Shown here piece after piece: positions 6,799-9,216 of a DNA stretch of 9,216 bases. The translations under genes and the position numbers were made by a program. The stretch's first letter is position 1. Each line of letters starts with the position of its first letter. The notes beneath the pieces are model-generated. The model searched no databases and had not been told where the DNA came from. It was given only the letters and a program-made list of their open reading frames with translations. The DNA comes from an uncultured Bifidobacteriaceae bacterium (GTDB lineage Bacteria; Actinomycetota; Actinomycetes; Actinomycetales; Bifidobacteriaceae), in assembly GCA_946891915.1 (NCBI GenBank), contig CAMPNN010000038.1:1-9216 (forward strand). Direction: 5' to 3'.

Positions 6799-8613
6799 CT
6801 ACTCCCCCTTCGTTTCGAATCCTGCAGATTTGCCGCTTTGCAAGCCCAGCTGTTTTCTGTAAATCTCCCAGTATCTTCCGTGCGCTGCCACAAGTTCTGC
6901 GTGCGTTCCACGTTCGACGATTTTGCCGTGATCTAGCACAACAATCATGTCTGCGTCTTTTACGGATGAGATTCTGTGCGCAATAGTGATTACTGTGCGA
7001 GTGCCGTCGAGTTTCTTTAGCTCCTGCTGAATATGTTCTTCTGTTTCCATGTCTACAGCTGAAGTTGTGTCGTCCATAATTAAGATTGCTGGGTTATTTG
7101 CTAAAGCGCGAGCTAAGCTAAGCCTTTGCTTTTGCCCTCCGGAAAGTCCGACTCCGCGCTCTCCTACTACTGTTTCGTAGCCTTCTGGCATGCTCATAAT
7201 AAAATCGTCAGCTGCTGCGATTCTTGCCATTCTGCGAATCGTATCGTCTAATTCTTTGCAATTTTCTTTATTTTGAAGCAAACCAAAGCCAATATTTCCT
7301 GCAATCGTGTCTGAAAATAGGAAAGTTTCCTGCGCTACTATGCTAACTTCGTTTCGTAAGGTTTCTAGCGGCCATTCGCGCACGTCTTTTCCGTCGATTA
7401 AAACGCGCCCACGCGTCGGGTCGTAGAATCTTGCGATAAGACTTACAAGAGTTGATTTTCCGGCTCCCGTTTCGCCAAGAATACCAAGTTTGCTTCCGGC
7501 AGGAACGCGTAAATCAATATTTTTTAAGATTGGTGAGTCTTGATCGTCCGGGAATGCAAAATCAACATGCTCAAAAGTGATTTCTCCTTTGATTTTTACG
7601 CTTGCGTCCGCTTTTTTTGGAAGATTAATATGCGATTCTTGCGTAAGAAGCTTGCGAATATTAACGCATCCTGCGTTAAAACGCTGCCAGTCGTTAATAA
7701 GCCAGCCCACCATTCTAACAGGCATATTAAGCATCCAAAGGAAGCTGTTAAAGGTAACGAATGTGCCTAATGTCATGCTGCCGTTTAAAACGAGCCATCC
7801 GCCGAAACCTACTGTTATAAGTTCTAGCACAAAGCCCATGCCGTCAAGCCACGGCATGTATTTTTGCGTATTTTTTGCAAGCGTAACATTTCGCTTAAAG
7901 TAGTCTTCGTTGCATTCGTCGAATTTTTTGGTTTCGTAAGATTCGCGCACGAAAGCTTTTACTACGCGATTCCCTTCAATATTTTCTTCCACCATTGAGT
8001 TCATGCGTGCAAAGGATTCGCGAATTGCAAGGAATTTTGGCCTAGCTTTTTTGCCCATAACTCTTGCGAGCAGGAACAAGAATGGCGTTATTGACATAAG
8101 CGCTAAAGCAAGCTGCCATTGGATTGAAAACATTATGACTATCGCAAGCACGAACATTACTACGCAATCTAACGCCATATACGAAACCCAGCTTAGAATA
8201 TGGCGAATCGCATCCGTATCCGACGTCATTCGGCTCATAATATCGCCTGTGCGCGTGTGATTAAAGTACGTGAAGTCCAAGGAATGCAGCTTTTCGTACT
8301 CGTCGCTTACGAGGCGGTACACGGCGTTTTGGCCGAATCTTTCCATTTGAAGCTGGTAAATATATCTTGAGCCTACACGAATAATCATCATTGCAACCAT
8401 TAAAACGCATACGCTTATAAGTAGATTATGCTGTTTGCCAATAATGATTTTGTCTACAATAAAGCCCGAAAGCAACGGCATCGTCATTGCCATTGTGTCG
8501 TTAATTGTAAAAAGTACAAGCGATACGCCTACTCTCCACATGTCTGGCTTGCAGTATTGCAATACCCAGCGCACGTTACTCACGTCTTTGCGTTGATTTG
8601 GGTTGACGTACAT
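6799..8613 (-). CDS. ABC exporter half-transporter with Asp in place of the catalytic Glu
   Basis: First gene of the exporter operon, 604 residues: a six-helix membrane domain (about 25-315) and a C-terminal nucleotide-binding domain (about 343-590). Motifs: Walker A GETGAGKST at 380-388, Q-loop Gln428, canonical signature LSGGQ at 490-494, Walker B LIMDD with Asp515 where the catalytic Glu is expected, D-loop SAVD at 518-521 and switch His546. In characterised heterodimeric exporters (TM287/288, LmrCD, BmrCD type) an Asp here marks the degenerate, slowly hydrolysing ATP site, formed with the partner's non-standard signature. The downstream partner indeed has LSAGQ. The start ATG at 8613 has AAGGAG 10 bases upstream. 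The gene is preceded by a 600 bp region full of dyad repeats. No regulator gene of the MarR or TetR type is next to it within the window. Confidence 0.95.
   Translation of the reverse strand: MYVNPNQRKDVSNVRWVLQYCKPDMWRVGVSLVLFTINDTMAMTMPLLSGFIVDKIIIGKQHNLLISVCVLMVAMMIIRVGSRYIYQLQMERFGQNAVYRLVSDEYEKLHSLDFTYFNHTRTGDIMSRMTSDTDAIRHILSWVSYMALDCVVMFVLAIVIMFSIQWQLALALMSITPFLFLLARVMGKKARPKFLAIRESFARMNSMVEENIEGNRVVKAFVRESYETKKFDECNEDYFKRNVTLAKNTQKYMPWLDGMGFVLELITVGFGGWLVLNGSMTLGTFVTFNSFLWMLNMPVRMVGWLINDWQRFNAGCVNIRKLLTQESHINLPKKADASVKIKGEITFEHVDFAFPDDQDSPILKNIDLRVPAGSKLGILGETGAGKSTLVSLIARFYDPTRGRVLIDGKDVREWPLETLRNEVSIVAQETFLFSDTIAGNIGFGLLQNKENCKELDDTIRRMARIAAADDFIMSMPEGYETVVGERGVGLSGGQKQRLSLARALANNPAILIMDDTTSAVDMETEEHIQQELKKLDGTRTVITIAHRISSVKDADMIVVLDHGKIVERGTHAELVAAHGRYWEIYRKQLGLQSGKSAGFETKGE
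6802..6810 (-). promoter_or_regulatory. strong ribosome binding site of the second ABC gene
   Basis: AAGGGGGAG on the minus strand ends five bases before the ATG at 6796 and lies within the last codons of the preceding ABC gene, whose TAG is at 6799-6801. This supports tight translational coupling and confirms the start. Confidence 0.75.
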
Positions 8614-8623
8614 GCGCTGGCTG

Positions 8624-8629
8624 CTCCTT
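8624..8629 (-). promoter_or_regulatory. ribosome binding site of the first ABC gene
   Basis: AAGGAG lies 10 bases before the ATG at 8611-8613 and supports that start. Confidence 0.7.
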
Positions 8630-8661
8630 TGTTTTTTAAGTTTCGAAAGCTTATTTTTTAT

Positions 8662-8667
8662 ATTCTA
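8662..8667 (-). promoter_or_regulatory. candidate -10 of the ABC operon promoter
   Basis: TAGAAT on the minus strand matches the -10 consensus at five of six bases and would start transcription some 40 bases before the ATG of the first ABC gene. No good -35 is seen at 16-18 bp upstream, so an activator may be needed or the promoter is elsewhere in this AT-rich stretch. The palindrome TTTCGAAA (8641-8648) lies just downstream and could be an operator. Confidence 0.3.
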
Positions 8668-8727
8668 CACTGTTTGTGGCGACTGCTCTTTGCATTTGAA
8701 ATATAGTTTATATTGCAATTCGTTTGA

Positions 8728-8781
8728 TGCGGCGCGAGGCTTGCGCGACGACCTGCTTTCGCGCTTAGAGCGTAGCGCGCG
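8728..8781. other. short GC-rich block in an AT-rich intergenic region
   Basis: About 54 bp dominated by GCGC words, flanked on both sides by AT-rich sequence. It contains GCGCGAGGCTTGCGCG and a 6 bp inverted repeat CGCGCT-N8-AGCGCG (8760-8765 with 8774-8779), followed on the plus strand by GTTAGTTTCTTT. No open frame of note or tRNA shape was seen. It may be a structural element, a worn repeat or a weak terminator for plus-strand transcription. Confidence 0.45.
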
Positions 8782-8975
8782 TTAGTTTCTTTACGTGGCT
8801 GTAAAGGAAAAATCGTTTTTTGGCGAGGTTTCGTTTTTTCCTTTACTCTCGTGCAAAGGAATTGTCAGTTTTTAGTTTGATACCGTTTTTTCCTTTACGC
8901 TCGTGTAAAGGAATTGTCGCTTTTGGACTAGATCTCGATTTTTTCTTTACATGCTTGTAAAGGAATTGTCAGTTT
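8782..8975 (+). repeat. tandem array 1: four dyad units at exactly 52 bp
   Basis: The word TTTAC recurs at 8790, 8842, 8894 and 8946, exactly 52 bp apart. Each lies in the left arm of a dyad, best seen in copy 3: TTCCTTTAC (8890-8898), six-base loop, GTAAAGGAA (8905-8913). Copies 2-4 share about 35 bp (T run, dyad, then TTGTC and a short T run) and differ over the remaining 15 bp or so; copy 1 is the most worn. The T run precedes the dyad on the plus strand, so these are not standard intrinsic terminators on either strand. The array lies 170 to 360 bp upstream of the first ABC gene. Confidence 0.85.
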
Positions 8976-8986
8976 AGTGATGTGGA

Positions 8987-9160
8987 ACATTTGCGGTAGT
9001 TTTTTCTCCGGCATTTGTTGTCGTTTTCATCATTTTTGACCACATTTGCGGGAGATTTTCCGGCATTTGTTTTCGTTTTCATCATTTTTGACCACATTTG
9101 CGGGAGATTTTCCGGCATTTGTTGTCGTTTTCATCATTTTTGACCACATTTGCCGGAAAA
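8987..9160 (+). repeat. tandem array 2: three 52-55 bp units plus a partial fourth
   Basis: Units start with ACATTTG at 8987, 9042, 9094 and 9146. The first is 55 bp, the next two are 52 bp and differ from each other at one base, and the fourth stops after about 15 bp. Each unit contains an imperfect dyad TGCGGGA-N5-TCCGGCA (for example 9047-9053 with 9059-9065); the partial fourth has only the left arm, in the form TGCCGGA. Since 52 is not a multiple of three and the frames are broken, this is not coding. The unit sequence differs from that of array 1. Confidence 0.9.
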
Positions 9161-9199
9161 CCATACGCCTTATATGTGAGAGCAAACAAAAAGGTTTAC

Positions 9200-9216
9200 A
9201 GGATAAAAAAGTGGCG
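9200..9216 (+). other. possible start of a plus-strand gene at the right edge
   Basis: AGGA (9200-9203), seven bases, then GTG GCG (9211-9216) would fit a ribosome binding site and start codon of a gene running right. If so, the repeat region would lie between divergent genes. Only two codons are visible, so this is a weak suggestion. Confidence 0.15.

Noticed and set aside
8728..8781. tRNA or other small RNA gene
   Set aside because: No cloverleaf arms, anticodon loop or TTCG-type T loop could be laid out in this GC-rich stretch.
8834..8975. Series of intrinsic terminators
   Set aside because: The hairpins have their T run before the stem on the plus strand, which becomes an A run after the stem on the minus strand; neither gives a stem followed by Ts.
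8782..9160. CRISPR array
   Set aside because: The period of 52 bp is too short for usual repeats plus 30 bp spacers. Array 1 leaves only about 15 variable bases per unit, array 2 has no variable spacer at all, and no cas genes are in the window.
9108..9160. Perfect 10 bp inverted repeat (9108-9117 with 9151-9160) as a separate element
   Set aside because: It is explained by the right arm of one array 2 unit facing the left arm of the next, partial unit; the latter is a direct, not an inverted, copy.

Overview
The window looks like a chromosomal segment of a low-GC member of the Bifidobacteriaceae, most likely Gardnerella. This is inferred from protein character (a Kup with a long N-terminal extension, a TatD that starts about 30 residues early, a paired ABC exporter), a moderately AT-rich composition and purine-rich ribosome binding sites. 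No rRNA, tRNA or phylogenetic marker is present to prove it. All five confident genes lie on the minus strand, so the region reads from right to left.

From right to left: a roughly 600 bp intergenic region (8614-9216) holds two families of dyad-containing tandem repeats. It is followed by two ABC exporter half-transporters in a tight operon (8613-6799 and 6796-5000, 2 bp apart), then a TatD-family metal-dependent hydrolase (4904-3924), and a Kup-type potassium transporter (3769-1025) with its own probable promoter and a folded leader. Last comes a soluble HDIG-type phosphohydrolase (997-161), 27 bp after kup and probably cotranscribed with it. Positions 1-160 hold no confident gene; a minus-strand frame opens there and runs off the window edge.

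The two ABC proteins show complementary motif changes. One has Asp in the place of the catalytic Walker B Glu; the other has LSAGQ in place of LSGGQ. These map to the same composite nucleotide site, so the pair should be a heterodimeric exporter with one degenerate ATP site. The substrate cannot be told from sequence. Kup brings in K+, and the HD protein next to it may act on a nucleotide or phosphoester, but no functional link is shown.

The most unusual part is the region upstream of the ABC operon. Seven dyad-symmetric elements (four of one sequence family, three of another, plus the left half of an eighth) are spaced 49 to 53.5 bp apart, mostly exactly 52 bp, which is close to five helical turns. 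Short tandem duplications (15, 18, 22 and 25 bp) also occur at several other places: in the Kup tail, across the kup stop codon, inside the HD protein and in front of tatD.
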